Assembly (NCBI GenBank): GCA_903937385.1 | Contig: CAIZZF010000020.1 | Coordinates: 62,001 to 126,000, forward strand | From: an uncultured Holophagaceae bacterium | GTDB lineage: Bacteria > Acidobacteriota > Holophagae > Holophagales > Holophagaceae | Length of the DNA stretch: 64,000 bases | Direction: 5' to 3' | Shown: positions 47,816 to 56,776 of the stretch, one piece after another | Layout: every line of letters starts with the position of its first letter | Numbering within the stretch: position 1 is the stretch's first letter | Notes under the pieces: generated by a model | Database searches by the model: none | Seen by the model: the letters and a program-made list of their open reading frames with translations, nothing else | Told to the model about the DNA's origin: nothing | Made by a program: the position numbers and the translations under genes

Positions 47816-48306
47816 TGCAGCGCCTGCTCTGGCTGTTGCTCCCGGCAGCTGCCCTGGCGGCGGACCTCGGCTCCAAGGCCTGGATCCTCCGCACCCTGGC
47901 CGAGGGCGAGTCCCTGACTGTCATCAAGGGCTTCTTCTACCTGACCCTGGGCTTCAACCGGGGGGCCATCTTCGGCAGCCTCACCTGGCTGCCGGGGCCG
48001 GCCCGCGCTGCGCTCTTCGCGGTGGCAGGTACCGTGGCCGTGCTCTATTTCGGCAAGCTGTTCCTGGCCCGGGACACGCCTTCCTGGGACCGCGTGGCCC
48101 TGGGGCTCATCCTGGGCGGCGCCCTCGGCAACGGCGTGGACCGCCTCACCCGCGGCTCCGTTGTGGACTTCCTCGACTTCGTCTTCGGCACCTGGCACTA
48201 CTGGACCTTCAACATCGCCGACAGCTGCATCCTGGTTGGCGCCGTCCTCTTCAGCCTGCGCGCCCTCATGGCGGCGAAGACTGAGGCGGCTGGAAAAGAA
48301 AACTGA
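47815..48306 (+). CDS. lspA: Lipoprotein signal peptidase
   Basis: A 163-residue protein with four hydrophobic segments. Family motifs: LAADLGSKAWIL, TLGFNRGAIFG, GGALGNGVDRLTRGSVVDFL and TFNIADSCILVGAVLF, giving the two catalytic aspartates in GVVDF-like VVDFLDF and NIADS. It cleaves prolipoproteins after lipid modification; several lipoproteins in this window would be substrates. The start is GTG 47815, sharing a base with the ileS stop (TAGTG), so it is translationally coupled. The ileS-lspA pair is widespread. Confidence 0.94.
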   Translation: MQRLLWLLLPAAALAADLGSKAWILRTLAEGESLTVIKGFFYLTLGFNRGAIFGSLTWLPGPARAALFAVAGTVAVLYFGKLFLARDTPSWDRVALGLILGGALGNGVDRLTRGSVVDFLDFVFGTWHYWTFNIADSCILVGAVLFSLRALMAAKTEAAGKEN

Positions 48307-48310
48307 TCCA

Positions 48311-48388
48311 ACGCGAAGACACAAAGACACGAAGAAGTGCAAAAGATAACCGCACTTTTCTTTCTTCGTGTCTTCGAGTCTTCGTGGT
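48311..48388. repeat. CGAAGACAC-unit hairpin after lspA
   Basis: ACGCGAAGACACAAAGACAC and following GAAGAA (48311-48336) pair with the inverted arm ending CTTCGAGTCTTCGTGGT (48362-48388). The stem continues inward through AAGTGC/GCACTT. Nine-nt units GAAGACAC repeat in both arms. It lies between convergent lspA and the DUF1028 gene, so it may serve as a bidirectional terminator. Confidence 0.7.
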
Positions 48389-48403
48389 GAATCTTTTAGA
48401 TCT

Positions 48404-49378
48404 TTACTGGGATTGAATGGCCTTCAGGAGGGCGGGGTCTTTGGGGAGCTGGTCGACGTCGGCGAGCCTTGGGACAAGGCGCTTCCAGAAGGGCTCGGCG
48501 GCGAAGACCTGCTTGAAGATCGGCAGGGCCTCGCTCACCTTGCCGCTTGAGGCCAGGGCCACGGCCTGCCAGAAGGGCATCTCCCAGACGCCTGGGGCCA
48601 GCTTGGCGGCGGCCTCGTAGGCGGCCTTGGCCTCGGCCCACTTGGCTGCGGTGACGAAGCCGTCGCCCTGGTCCATGAGGATGTAGGCGCGGCGCAGCTG
48701 GATGAGGCGGCCCAGCTCTTTCAGCGGATCCGGGTTGTCTTCCACCCGGAGGTCGAAGAGGCGGTCGTTCCAGGGCTGGCCCGAGGGCTTGCCCTTCACG
48801 ATGAGGATGGCGGCGCTCTGCTGGCCGCGGAGGTCGCCGCCCTCGGCCTGGGCCGCGCGGAGGGCCGCCAGCAGCCGGTCGGCCAGGTCCCCCTTGGCGC
48901 CCTTGAAGGCCTTGGCCATGGCGGGCCAGACACTGGTCTGGTCCATGAGGTTGGCTTCCACCGTGAAGCCCTCGCCCACCTCGTGGCCTGCGGCCTGGAT
49001 GCACTTGGCGCCGGTGTGGGCGGCCGACCGGCCCTGGGCGTCCACCATGGCCACCTGCCGCACCTCGCGGTCCGCATCCGCCGCCAGCAGGGCCTTGAGG
49101 GCCTCCGGGGCGGACTTGCCGGCCTTCATCAGCGCCAGACCCAGGGCGCCGTAGCTGGGCTCCGTGAAGCTCTGCGTGGCCACCGCGCCCACCCCGGCCT
49201 CGGCCCAGGGCACGGCGGAGCCCACGGAGAACCAGTGGCTCTGCACCGCCACGCCCAGGTCCCCTGTGGCCGCGTCCCGGGCGACGATGGAGTAGGTATG
49301 GACCGGACGGCGGGGTACCTCACCTGCGGTGCAGGGCAGGGCGAGGGCGGTCAGGAGGAGGGCGAGGATGGGGCGCAT
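48404..49378 (-). CDS. Secreted DUF1028 family protein with TPR-like tail
   Basis: A 324-residue protein. The signal peptide is ALLLTALALPCTAGE. The first ~200 residues are DUF1028: HTYSIVARDAATGDLGVAVQ, SVGSAVPWAEAGVGAVATQS and GYGALGLALMKAGKSAPEAL-like sequence, an Ntn-hydrolase-like fold of uncertain activity. After NDRLFDLRVEDNPDPLKELG comes a TPR-like region (AKWAEAKAAYEAAAKLAPGV). The protein should be periplasmic. It is divergent from the DUF1684 gene across about 50 bp. The biochemical function of the family is not established. Confidence 0.85.
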   Translation of the reverse strand: MRPILALLLTALALPCTAGEVPRRPVHTYSIVARDAATGDLGVAVQSHWFSVGSAVPWAEAGVGAVATQSFTEPSYGALGLALMKAGKSAPEALKALLAADADREVRQVAMVDAQGRSAAHTGAKCIQAAGHEVGEGFTVEANLMDQTSVWPAMAKAFKGAKGDLADRLLAALRAAQAEGGDLRGQQSAAILIVKGKPSGQPWNDRLFDLRVEDNPDPLKELGRLIQLRRAYILMDQGDGFVTAAKWAEAKAAYEAAAKLAPGVWEMPFWQAVALASSGKVSEALPIFKQVFAAEPFWKRLVPRLADVDQLPKDPALLKAIQSQ

Positions 49379-49430
49379 GGGGCTCCTTCGGCAAGGGTGT
49401 GTCCCATGCTACGGCGGTAGAATGGTGGCC

Positions 49431-50306
49431 ATGCGAAAACTCCTCGTCGGCTCCCTGCTCCTCCTCGCCGGGCTCACAGCCCCGGCCCAGGACACCTACC
49501 GGGCCTCGGTGGATGCCTGGCACGCGGCGCGGGAGGCGCGGTTGGCGGCGGAGGACGGCTGGCTCACCCTCATCGGGCGGGACTGGCTCAAGCCCGGCGT
49601 GAACACCCTCGGCTCCGCGCCGGACTCCACGGTGCTGCTGCCGACCTGGGCGCTCCCGGCGAAGGCCGGCGAATTCCTGTTGGAGAACGGCGCCGTGCGC
49701 TTCAAGCCCGCCCCCGGCAGCGGGCTGCTCCTGAACGGCAAGCCTGTCACTGAGACCCTGCTGAAGTCCGACGCCGACGGCAAGCCCGACACCTTCCAGG
49801 CGGGCCGGGTGCGCTTCTACCTCATCCGCCGCGGCGACCGCTTTGCCGTGCGGGTGAAGGACCCCGAGAACCCCGCCCGCAAGGCCTTCCATGGCGTGCC
49901 CCGCTACCCGGTGGATCCCGCGCTGCGCGTGGTGGCCGACTACACGCCCTACACCACGCCCCAGGTGCGGGCCATTCCCACGGTGTTGGGCACCACGGAG
50001 CCCATGACCGCGCCGGGGCTGCTGCGCTTCAAAGTGAACGGCCAGGAGCGCACCCTTGAGCCGCTGCTGGAGGACTCGGAGCTGTTCCTGATCTTCCGTG
50101 ACACCACCAGTGCCAAGGACACCTACGCCGCCGGGCGTTTCCTCTACGCCGAGCTTCCCAAGGACGGCAAGGTGGTGCTCGACTTCAACAAGGCCGAGAA
50201 CCCGCCCTGCGCCTTCACCCTCTTCGCCACCTGCCCCCTGCCGCCCAAGCAGAACCAGCTCGACATCCCCATCCGCGCCGGAGAGAAGGACCCGGGGATG
50301 CACTGA
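49431..50306 (+). CDS. Secreted DUF1684 family protein
   Basis: A ~291-residue protein with a signal peptide (RKLLVGSLLLLAGLTAPAQ). DAWHAAREARLAAEDGWLTL at the start of the mature part and RFYLIRRGDRFAVRVKDPEN, KAFHGVPRYPVDPALRVVAD and GRFLYAELPKDGKVVLDFNK, then ENPPCAF, are DUF1684 landmarks. The family is widespread and uncharacterised. ATG 49431 is preferred; ATG 49422 would add three residues. A palindromic repeat follows the gene. Confidence 0.87.
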   Translation: MRKLLVGSLLLLAGLTAPAQDTYRASVDAWHAAREARLAAEDGWLTLIGRDWLKPGVNTLGSAPDSTVLLPTWALPAKAGEFLLENGAVRFKPAPGSGLLLNGKPVTETLLKSDADGKPDTFQAGRVRFYLIRRGDRFAVRVKDPENPARKAFHGVPRYPVDPALRVVADYTPYTTPQVRAIPTVLGTTEPMTAPGLLRFKVNGQERTLEPLLEDSELFLIFRDTTSAKDTYAAGRFLYAELPKDGKVVLDFNKAENPPCAFTLFATCPLPPKQNQLDIPIRAGEKDPGMH

Positions 50307-50398
50307 GGCGTTGGGCTGAACGGAAAAAGAATTGGTTCTTCCGGGTATTTCGAGACTGCCAACCCTTCATGGACTCATCCCGCTCGCGGGGGAAGGGC

Positions 50399-50515
50399 AA
50401 CAACTCTCGCAGGGGATGCGGAGAGGGCTGAGGTTCGCAGTACACAGCGGGTAAGCCGAAGCCCTCAGCGCTCCTCCGCTCCCCTCGTCTTTTCTCTCCG
50501 AGAGTGGTTGTTTTT
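50399..50515. repeat. CTCTCGCGGAG-type inverted repeat between DUF1684 and CoA-transferase genes
   Basis: AACAACTCTCGCAGGGGATG (from 50399) and GGAGAGGGCTGAGG pair imperfectly with the right arm CCTCAGCGCTCCTCCGCTCC (from 50463) through GAGAGTGGTTGTT (to 50515). It belongs to the same family as 15082-15180. The 280-bp convergent spacer holds nothing else I can identify. Confidence 0.55.
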
Positions 50516-50586
50516 CCCTGAGCGTGCTGAGGACCCACAGGGAAGTGGTGTTGAGCTTTCATTCGGCCTTGGGTTACGCCATGCCG

Positions 50587-51408
50587 CTAGCGGACGGTCT
50601 CGATGGGGACGTCGTGCTCCTGGCCCCAGGCCTGCCAGAAGGTGGTACTGGCGCCGCCGAAGGCCCGGCGATACTCCTCGGGGGTGCTGACCTTGAGCAG
50701 GGTCTCCAGCCGCTTCTTGAAGTGGGGCTCCAGGGCCGCCACGGCCACCCAGCCATCGGTGGCGCGGTAGATGTGGTACTCGGGCACGCCCCCGCCCAGC
50801 ATGGCCCCGGGCAGGGTGGTGCCGTGCCGCACGGGGTCGGCGAAGCTGGTGACGGCCTCGGCCAGCGACACGGCCTCGTGGCCGCCGCGGCCGGTGCGCT
50901 CGCGCTGGAAGAGCAGCAGCAGCGTCGCCGCGACAGCCCGCTCGGCCCCGGCCAGGTCCGACAGCAGGGTCCGCGGCATGTGGGGCGCATCAACCAAGCC
51001 CATGGAAGCCTGGTAGGTGAGGTCGTGCCCGGCCTCGTCGTCCCGCGGCGCTGGGTAGCCCGTGATCATCACCTGGCAGAGCCGCGGGCAGGCCTCCTGC
51101 AGGGTCTCGGGATCAAGGCCCAGGCGCCGCATGGCGGAAGGGCGCGTGGCGCTGAGGAGCACGTCGGCATCCGCGAGCAGGGCAAGGAGCTGGGCGCGGC
51201 CCTCTGGCGTCTTGAGGTCCATCGTCTGGACCCGGTGGCCCGCGGCCATCTCGTGATACCAGGGCAGGGAGTAGGTGGCCATGGGATCGCCCATGGGCGG
51301 TTCCACCTTGGTCACGTCGGCCCCCATGCTGCTCAGGCGCTGGGCCGCGGCGGGGCCGGGCAGGTTCACTGCCAGGTTGATGACCTTGATTCCGTCGAGT
51401 GGCTTCAT
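50587..51408 (-). CDS. CaiB/BaiF (class III) CoA-transferase or acyl-CoA racemase, short form
   Basis: A 273-residue protein with the class-III CoA-transferase N-terminal fold: LDGIKVINLAVNLPGPAAAQ, LSSMGADVTKVEPPMGDPM, DLKTPEGRAQLLALLADADV and GYPAPRDDEAGHDLTYQASM. The usual catalytic aspartate follows the G-H-D-x-x-Y-Q-A motif. At 273 residues it is about 100 shorter than typical family members, though it ends in frame with HDVPIETVR. It may move CoA between carboxylic acids or epimerise methylacyl-CoA. Start ATG 51408 chosen from homology; the frame upstream is noncoding. Confidence 0.85.
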   Translation of the reverse strand: MKPLDGIKVINLAVNLPGPAAAQRLSSMGADVTKVEPPMGDPMATYSLPWYHEMAAGHRVQTMDLKTPEGRAQLLALLADADVLLSATRPSAMRRLGLDPETLQEACPRLCQVMITGYPAPRDDEAGHDLTYQASMGLVDAPHMPRTLLSDLAGAERAVAATLLLLFQRERTGRGGHEAVSLAEAVTSFADPVRHGTTLPGAMLGGGVPEYHIYRATDGWVAVAALEPHFKKRLETLLKVSTPEEYRRAFGGASTTFWQAWGQEHDVPIETVR

Positions 51409-51856
51409 GGGTGGGCTCCGACCGATGATAACCCGTCTGGCGTCCGCAACTGGACCGGCCTCAGTCCGGATCGGGGCTGAGCGAATCCGGAAATGATAAC
51501 CAACAGGTAAAGAGTAACGGCAGGTATTACAACTCGGTGACAAGAAAAAACATTCATTAAATATTTTCTGTAGTCATTGAATTCTGGTACCTTTTCCTCC
51601 GCGTCCCCAGGAGTTTCGGGAACCCTTCCACCCAAGAACACGCTCTGCCTCCCGCCCATCGAAAGAGGATCCATGACCACCCTCCGCCTCAGCTGCTTCT
51701 GCCTTCGGTCAGGCCCAGGCAAAGCCCAGGGCGAGCGACCCATTTAGCACTCAGATCCGTCCTCCCGGGGGGGAAGGGCGGGGGAGCGGTGGACGTGGGA
51801 CCGAGCGCCCTCGTCCGCCGCTGTTTTTTGCCGGGGTACCTGCCCTGAAGCGCGGC
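51409..51856. other. AT-richer noncoding spacer with a possible gene remnant
   Basis: About 450 bp without a convincing gene. Around 51490-51600 base composition is clearly lower in GC than the neighbours. A 24-codon plus-strand frame at 51673-51747 (starts MTTLRLSCFC, preceded by AGAGG) has a good ribosome site but stops quickly; it could be a tiny protein or the beginning of a deleted gene. A minus-strand frame of 112 codons (51405-51743) lacks a plausible start context. TATCAT-type boxes occur but no paired promoter was found. Confidence 0.4.
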
Positions 51857-52255
51857 CTACTCCTTGATGACGCCGTCCACATAGACCCACTTGCCGTTCT
51901 CGCGGGTGAAGGTGCTGGTCTCGATGTGGAGGCTGCGGCGGCCGTTGGTCTGGATGCTGGCATGGAAGGTGACGATGCCGGTGTCGTCGCCCTTGCCGCC
52001 CTTCTCCTTCGCGGCGATCTTGAGGCCGACGAAGCTGACGGAGCGGCAGTAGTGCAGCAGCTCGTCGCGGTTCTCACCGGCGCGCTTGGCCTCGGGCAGG
52101 GTGGCGATCAGGTAGTCCACCTTGGCCAGAGCGTAGGCGGCGTAGCGGGAGCGCATCAGCAGCTCCGCGGTCTCCGGCAGGGCCGTGCCCGCATGGAAGG
52201 GGCCGCAGCAGCGGTCATAGGTCTTCTTGGAGGCGCAGGGGCAGGGTCGGGACAT
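51857..52255 (-). CDS. YchJ-family SEC-C motif protein
   Basis: A 132-residue protein. CPCASKKTYDRCCGPFHAGT at the N-terminus is the SEC-C-type zinc motif of the YchJ/UPF0225 family. LMRSRYAAYALAKVDYLIAT and SFVGLKIAAKEKGGKGDDTG with FHAS follow. The family fold is NTF2-like and the function is unknown. It lies 22 bp downstream of the beta-propeller gene on the same strand and may be cotranscribed with it. Confidence 0.9.
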   Translation of the reverse strand: MSRPCPCASKKTYDRCCGPFHAGTALPETAELLMRSRYAAYALAKVDYLIATLPEAKRAGENRDELLHYCRSVSFVGLKIAAKEKGGKGDDTGIVTFHASIQTNGRRSLHIETSTFTRENGKWVYVDGVIKE

Positions 52256-52277
52256 GGGGACTCTCGGTGGGGGCTGG

Positions 52278-55010
52278 TCAGCGGGTTTCGATGCCGGGGG
52301 CGATGGTGACCTGCAGCTTCTGCTGCGCCTTGGTCGTCCCCAGACTGAGTGTGGCGGTATAGGTGCCCGGCCGCACGAACTTGTCGGCGCCCAGGCCACC
52401 GTAGGGGGTGAGCAGGTCCTTGGTGGGTCGCAGGTTCCAGCTGATGCGGCCCAGGCCTGGCGTGCGCGGGAGCTTGAAGGACGCCACGGGCTGGCCGCCT
52501 TCGCTGGTGATAGTGAGGGTGGGCTGCTCCTCGCCCAGGTCCCGGAGCCAGTAGGTGAGCAGCACGCCTTCCGGCGGGTTCTCGCCGCGGTAGGTGCCTT
52601 GGCCAGCGGAGTCCTCCCAGCCCGGCAGCAGGTAGGCGCCCCGCGCGGGCCGGGCCGGGAACAGCTCCACGGTCTTGGCCAGGGCCGCCGGCGTGAGGCC
52701 TTCCAGGGGTGCGATGTCATCGAGCACATAGAGGCTGCGGCCGTGGGTCGCGATGACCAGGTCGTGGTCCCGGGCCTGGATCTGCAGGTCATCCACGGCC
52801 ACGGCGGGCAGGCCGCCGAGCTTCACCCAGGCGCCGCCCCGGTCCAGGCTCGCGTAGAGCCCGGCCTCGGTGCCCGTGAAGAGCAGGTTCGGGTTCACCG
52901 GATCCTCGCGGAGCACCTTCACAGGCACCTGCGGGGGCAGGTGCTTGGCGAGGCTCTGCCAGGTCTGGCCGCTGTCGGCGGTGCGGTAGAGCAGCGGGGC
53001 ATAGCTGCCGGTGCGGTGGGCGTCGACGGTGAGGTAGGCCACCTTGGGATCGTGCGCGCTGGCCTCGACGCGGCTCACCCAGTGGCCCCGGGCCTCGGCG
53101 GGCACAGAGGCCGTGAGGTCCGTCCAGTGGGCGCCGTCGTCCTCGGTGCGCCAGAGCTTGCCGTCATCGGTACCCGCCCAGAGCAGGCCCGCCTTGAGGG
53201 GCGACTCGGCCAGGGTGTAGACCACGCCGAAGGTCTCGGCGCCACTGCCGGTGGCGGTGGTCTTCTGGGGATCCTGGGTGGAGAGGTCGGGGCTGATGAC
53301 CGTCCAGCGCTCGCCCCGGTCCGTGAGACGGAAGATACGGTTGCCGCCCAGGTAGAGCGTCCCCTTGGCGTGGCGGCTCCCGAGGAGCGGGGCGTTCCAG
53401 TTGAAGCGGAAGGCAGGCTGGCCTTCGGAGGGGCTGGGCCGCAGCAGCTTCATCTCGCCGGTGCGCAGGTTGAAGCGGTGGACCATGCCCTCCTGGCTCT
53501 CGGCGTAGAGGGTGTCGGGGTCCTGGGGGTCGAACACGCAGGAGAAGCCGTCCCCGCCCTGGATGTTGGTCCAGTCGCTGTTGCGGATACCGTCCTTGGT
53601 GGGCGTGGCGCTGGGTCCCACCCAGCTCAGGTTGTCCTGCAGGCCTCCGGCGATGCGGTAGGGGGTGCTGTCATCCAGGGCGATGCGGTAGAACTGGCCG
53701 GCGGGAAGCCGGTCAAGGTGCAGCCAGGTCTGGCCGCCCTCGTAGCTCTGATAGACCCCACCATCCGTGCCCAGGAGCAGGCGCGAGGTGATACCGGGCC
53801 GGGTGGGCTCGCCGGGCTCCGGCGCTTCCACCGGCGGCGGGTCAGCCTTGGGGAAGGCCAGGGCGTGGCAGTCCGAGTGCACCTTGCCGAAGAGGTCCTC
53901 GCGGAAGGTCCGGCCGCCGTCGTCGGAGACGTGCAGCATGTAGCCGCCCACATAGACGCGCTGGGGATTCACGGGGTCGATGCGGAGCTGGCTGAAGTAG
54001 AAGGGGCGAGGGTTCAGGGCATTCACGCGGCTCCAGTGGGCGCCGCCGTCCTCGGAGCGGAAGACGCCCCCCTCCCGGCTGAGCAGCTCGTCGATGCCGC
54101 CGGTGCCGCCCCGGTCACTCTGGATCACGGCCATGACGATCCGGGGGTTGCTGCGGGAGACGTCCAGGCCGATGCGCCCGGTGAGGGTCGGCAGGCCCTG
54201 GTCCAGCTTCTGCCAGGTGGCGCCCCCGTCAGTGCTCTTGAAGAGTCCGCCCGCATCCTTGCCCTCGCTGGCCGCGGTGCCGTAGCTGAAGGACCAGGGC
54301 GTGCGGCGCCGGGCGTAGAGGGCCGCGTAGAGGGTGTCAGGCGCGGCGGGATCCAGGACCACGTCTCCGCAGCCCACCCGCGTGTCCAGGCCCCCCGGGG
54401 CCTTCAGGACGACCTTCCAGGTCTTGCCCGCGTCCGTGGTCTTGAAGAGGCCCCGCGCGCCGCCCGGGGTCCAGAGGTCGCCCATGACCGCCACCCAGGC
54501 GGTGTCCGGCTGCTTGGGATGGACCACGATGCGGGGAATGGCCTTGCTGTCCCCCAGTCCCGCGTGGCTCCAGGTGGCACCGCCGTCGGTGGAGCGGTAG
54601 ACGCCATTGCCCCAGCCGGAGCTGTTGCGGTCATTGGCCTCGCCGGTGCCCACCCAGAGCACCTTTGCATCCGAAGGCGCCACGGCCAGGGCCCCGATGG
54701 AGGCCGCCGGCTGCTGGTCGAAGAGGGGAGTGAAGGTGCCGCCGGCGTTGGCGGTCTTCCACACGCCCCCGGTGGCGAGGCCCACGTAGAAGGTGTCGGG
54801 CTTGACCGGGTCCACGGCCAGGTCCGAGACCCGGCCGCCCATGATGGCCGGGCCGATGCTGCGGGCTTTGAGGGCCACCAGCTGGGCGGCGGTCACCGCG
54901 GGGCCGGCGGCCGGCGGTGGCGGCGCGACGGCGCCCTTGGGTTTCTGCTCCGCGCCCAGGGTCAGGCAGAGCAGGAAGACAGACAGCAGCTGGGGCAGAC
55001 GGACGGCCAT
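52278..55010 (-). CDS. Secreted VPS10/BNR-repeat beta-propeller protein
   Basis: A 910-residue protein with a signal peptide (LLSVFLLCLTLGAEQ). It contains many BNR-type motifs of the form S-T-D-G-G-A-T-W: VYRSTDGGATW, FKTTDAGKTW, FKSTDGGATW, FRSEDGGAHW, WRTEDDGAHW and YRTADSGQTW, each repeated along a VPS10/sortilin- or glycoside-hydrolase-like propeller. The C-terminal ~130 residues look like a beta-sandwich (LGRISWNLRPTKDLLTPYGG). Such proteins are abundant in acidobacteria and Bacteroidetes; their ligands are unknown. It may bind or process extracellular polymers. Confidence 0.88.
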   Translation of the reverse strand: MAVRLPQLLSVFLLCLTLGAEQKPKGAVAPPPPAAGPAVTAAQLVALKARSIGPAIMGGRVSDLAVDPVKPDTFYVGLATGGVWKTANAGGTFTPLFDQQPAASIGALAVAPSDAKVLWVGTGEANDRNSSGWGNGVYRSTDGGATWSHAGLGDSKAIPRIVVHPKQPDTAWVAVMGDLWTPGGARGLFKTTDAGKTWKVVLKAPGGLDTRVGCGDVVLDPAAPDTLYAALYARRRTPWSFSYGTAASEGKDAGGLFKSTDGGATWQKLDQGLPTLTGRIGLDVSRSNPRIVMAVIQSDRGGTGGIDELLSREGGVFRSEDGGAHWSRVNALNPRPFYFSQLRIDPVNPQRVYVGGYMLHVSDDGGRTFREDLFGKVHSDCHALAFPKADPPPVEAPEPGEPTRPGITSRLLLGTDGGVYQSYEGGQTWLHLDRLPAGQFYRIALDDSTPYRIAGGLQDNLSWVGPSATPTKDGIRNSDWTNIQGGDGFSCVFDPQDPDTLYAESQEGMVHRFNLRTGEMKLLRPSPSEGQPAFRFNWNAPLLGSRHAKGTLYLGGNRIFRLTDRGERWTVISPDLSTQDPQKTTATGSGAETFGVVYTLAESPLKAGLLWAGTDDGKLWRTEDDGAHWTDLTASVPAEARGHWVSRVEASAHDPKVAYLTVDAHRTGSYAPLLYRTADSGQTWQSLAKHLPPQVPVKVLREDPVNPNLLFTGTEAGLYASLDRGGAWVKLGGLPAVAVDDLQIQARDHDLVIATHGRSLYVLDDIAPLEGLTPAALAKTVELFPARPARGAYLLPGWEDSAGQGTYRGENPPEGVLLTYWLRDLGEEQPTLTITSEGGQPVASFKLPRTPGLGRISWNLRPTKDLLTPYGGLGADKFVRPGTYTATLSLGTTKAQQKLQVTIAPGIETR

Positions 55011-55045
55011 GGCAACCTCGGTGGGGCTGCCAGGATACCGTGGGC

Positions 55046-56710
55046 TCAGGCCTTCATGGGGATGTGCAGCCCGATGGCTTCGGCGTGTTCCCGGGCGGTC
55101 TCGTAGCCGGCGTCGGCGTGGCGGAACACGCCCATGGCCGGATCGTTCCAGAGCACCCGGGCGATGCAGCGGTCCGCGCGCTCGGTGCCGTCGGCCACGA
55201 TGACCACGCCGCTGTGCTGGCTGTAGCCCATGCCCACCCCGCCGCCGTGGTGGAAGCTCACCCAGGAGGCCCCGCCGCTGGCGGCGGTGAGGGCGTTGAG
55301 CAGGGGCCAGTCGGAGACCGCGTCACTGCCGTCCTTCATGGCCTCGGTCTCGCGGTTGGGGCTGGCGACGCTGCCGCTGTCCAAGTGGTCGCGGCCGATG
55401 ACGATGGGCGCCTTCACCTGGCCGGTGCGCACCAGCTCATTGAACTTGAGGCCCGCCAGGTGGCGCTCGCCGGCGCCGATCCAGCAGATGCGGGCGGGCA
55501 GGCCCTGGAAGGCGATCTTGTCCTGGGCGGCCTTGAGCCAGCGGTGGAGGCCTTCGTTGTGCGGGAAGAGCTCCATCATGGCGGCGTCGGTGACGGCGAT
55601 GTCGGTCGGATCCCCGGAGAGGGCCACCCAGCGGAAGGGACCGATGCCCTTGCAGAACAGGGGGCGGATGAAGGCCGGCACGAAGCCCGGGAAGGCGAAG
55701 GCGTTCTCGCAGCCGGCCCGCTGGGCCTGGGCGCGGAGGTTGTTGCCGTAGTCGAAGGTGACCGCCCCGCCCGCCTGGAACCCCAGCATGGCCTCGACGT
55801 GGGTGCGCATGGAGGCCAGGGCCCGCTGGACGTAGGCCTCGGGCTGTTCCTGGCGCAGCAGGGCGGCCTGCTCCAGAGAGAGTCCCGCGGGGATGTAGCC
55901 GTTGTATTCGTCGTGGGCCGAGGTCTGGTCCGTGACCAGGTGGGGCTTCAGGCCCCGCTTCAGCAGCTCCGGCAGCACCTCCGCGGCATTGCCGAGGAGG
56001 CCAATACTGCGGGCCTCCCGGCGGGCCACGTAGCGCTCCACCAGGGCCACGGCCTCGTCCAGGCTGGCCGTCCACTCGTCCAGGTAGCGGGTGTCCAGGC
56101 GTTTCTGGATGCGGGTCTGGTCCACCTCGACGGCGAGGCAGACTCCGCCGTTCATGGTGACGGCCAGGGGCTGGGCGCCGCCCATGCCGCCCAGGCCCGC
56201 AGTGAGGGTCCAGGTGCCGGCGAGGGTGCCGTCGAAGTGCTGGCGGGCGGCCTCGGCGAAGGTCTCGTAGGTGCCCTGGACAATGCCCTGGCTGCCGATG
56301 TAGATCCAGCTGCCGGCGGTCATCTGGCCGTACATCATCAGGCCCTTCTGATCCAGCTCGCGGAAGACCTCCCAGGTGGCCCACTTCGGCACCAGGTTGG
56401 AGTTGGCGATGAGCACCCGGGGCGCGTCCACGTGGGTCTTCACCACCCCCACGGGCTTGCCGCTCTGCACCAGCAGGGTCTCGTCATCGTTCAGGTGCTT
56501 CAGCTCTTTCACGATGGCATGGAAGCAGTCCCAGTTCCGCGCGGCCTTGCCCAGGCCGCCGTAGACCACCAGGTCCTCCGGCCGCTCGGCCACCTCGGGA
56601 TCGAGATTGTTCATGAGCATGCGCAGGGCGGCTTCCTGGACCCAGCCCTTGCAGTGCAGGTGGGAGCCCCGGGGGGCGGTGACGACAGGGACGGGCGAGG
56701 CGCTGGTCAT
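55046..56710 (-). CDS. hutU: Urocanate hydratase
   Basis: A 554-residue protein with diagnostic HutU segments: [80 protein letters not shown], the NAD/active-site region around [16 protein letters not shown], and [20 protein letters not shown]. It hydrates urocanate to imidazolonepropionate in histidine breakdown using tightly bound NAD+. No hutH, hutI or hutG is in the window, so the pathway must be completed elsewhere. It is 66 bp downstream of the aldo-keto reductase gene. Confidence 0.97.
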   Translation of the reverse strand: MTSASPVPVVTAPRGSHLHCKGWVQEAALRMLMNNLDPEVAERPEDLVVYGGLGKAARNWDCFHAIVKELKHLNDDETLLVQSGKPVGVVKTHVDAPRVLIANSNLVPKWATWEVFRELDQKGLMMYGQMTAGSWIYIGSQGIVQGTYETFAEAARQHFDGTLAGTWTLTAGLGGMGGAQPLAVTMNGGVCLAVEVDQTRIQKRLDTRYLDEWTASLDEAVALVERYVARREARSIGLLGNAAEVLPELLKRGLKPHLVTDQTSAHDEYNGYIPAGLSLEQAALLRQEQPEAYVQRALASMRTHVEAMLGFQAGGAVTFDYGNNLRAQAQRAGCENAFAFPGFVPAFIRPLFCKGIGPFRWVALSGDPTDIAVTDAAMMELFPHNEGLHRWLKAAQDKIAFQGLPARICWIGAGERHLAGLKFNELVRTGQVKAPIVIGRDHLDSGSVASPNRETEAMKDGSDAVSDWPLLNALTAASGGASWVSFHHGGGVGMGYSQHSGVVIVADGTERADRCIARVLWNDPAMGVFRHADAGYETAREHAEAIGLHIPMKA

Positions 56711-56776
56711 GGGGTGCTCCGGAGGAACGACCCTAGTTTCCCACGGCCCGCATGAGGTGGCTGGGTCCGGTCTGTC

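Noticed and set aside
51405..51743. A 112-codon minus-strand frame upstream of the CoA-transferase gene
   Set aside because: Poor start context and no homology; mostly an accident of the AT-richer spacer.
52227..55106. A 959-codon plus-strand frame opposite the beta-propeller gene
   Set aside because: Low-complexity composition rich in G, A, V and R and no motifs. It is the high-GC antisense shadow of a gene with strong BNR repeats.
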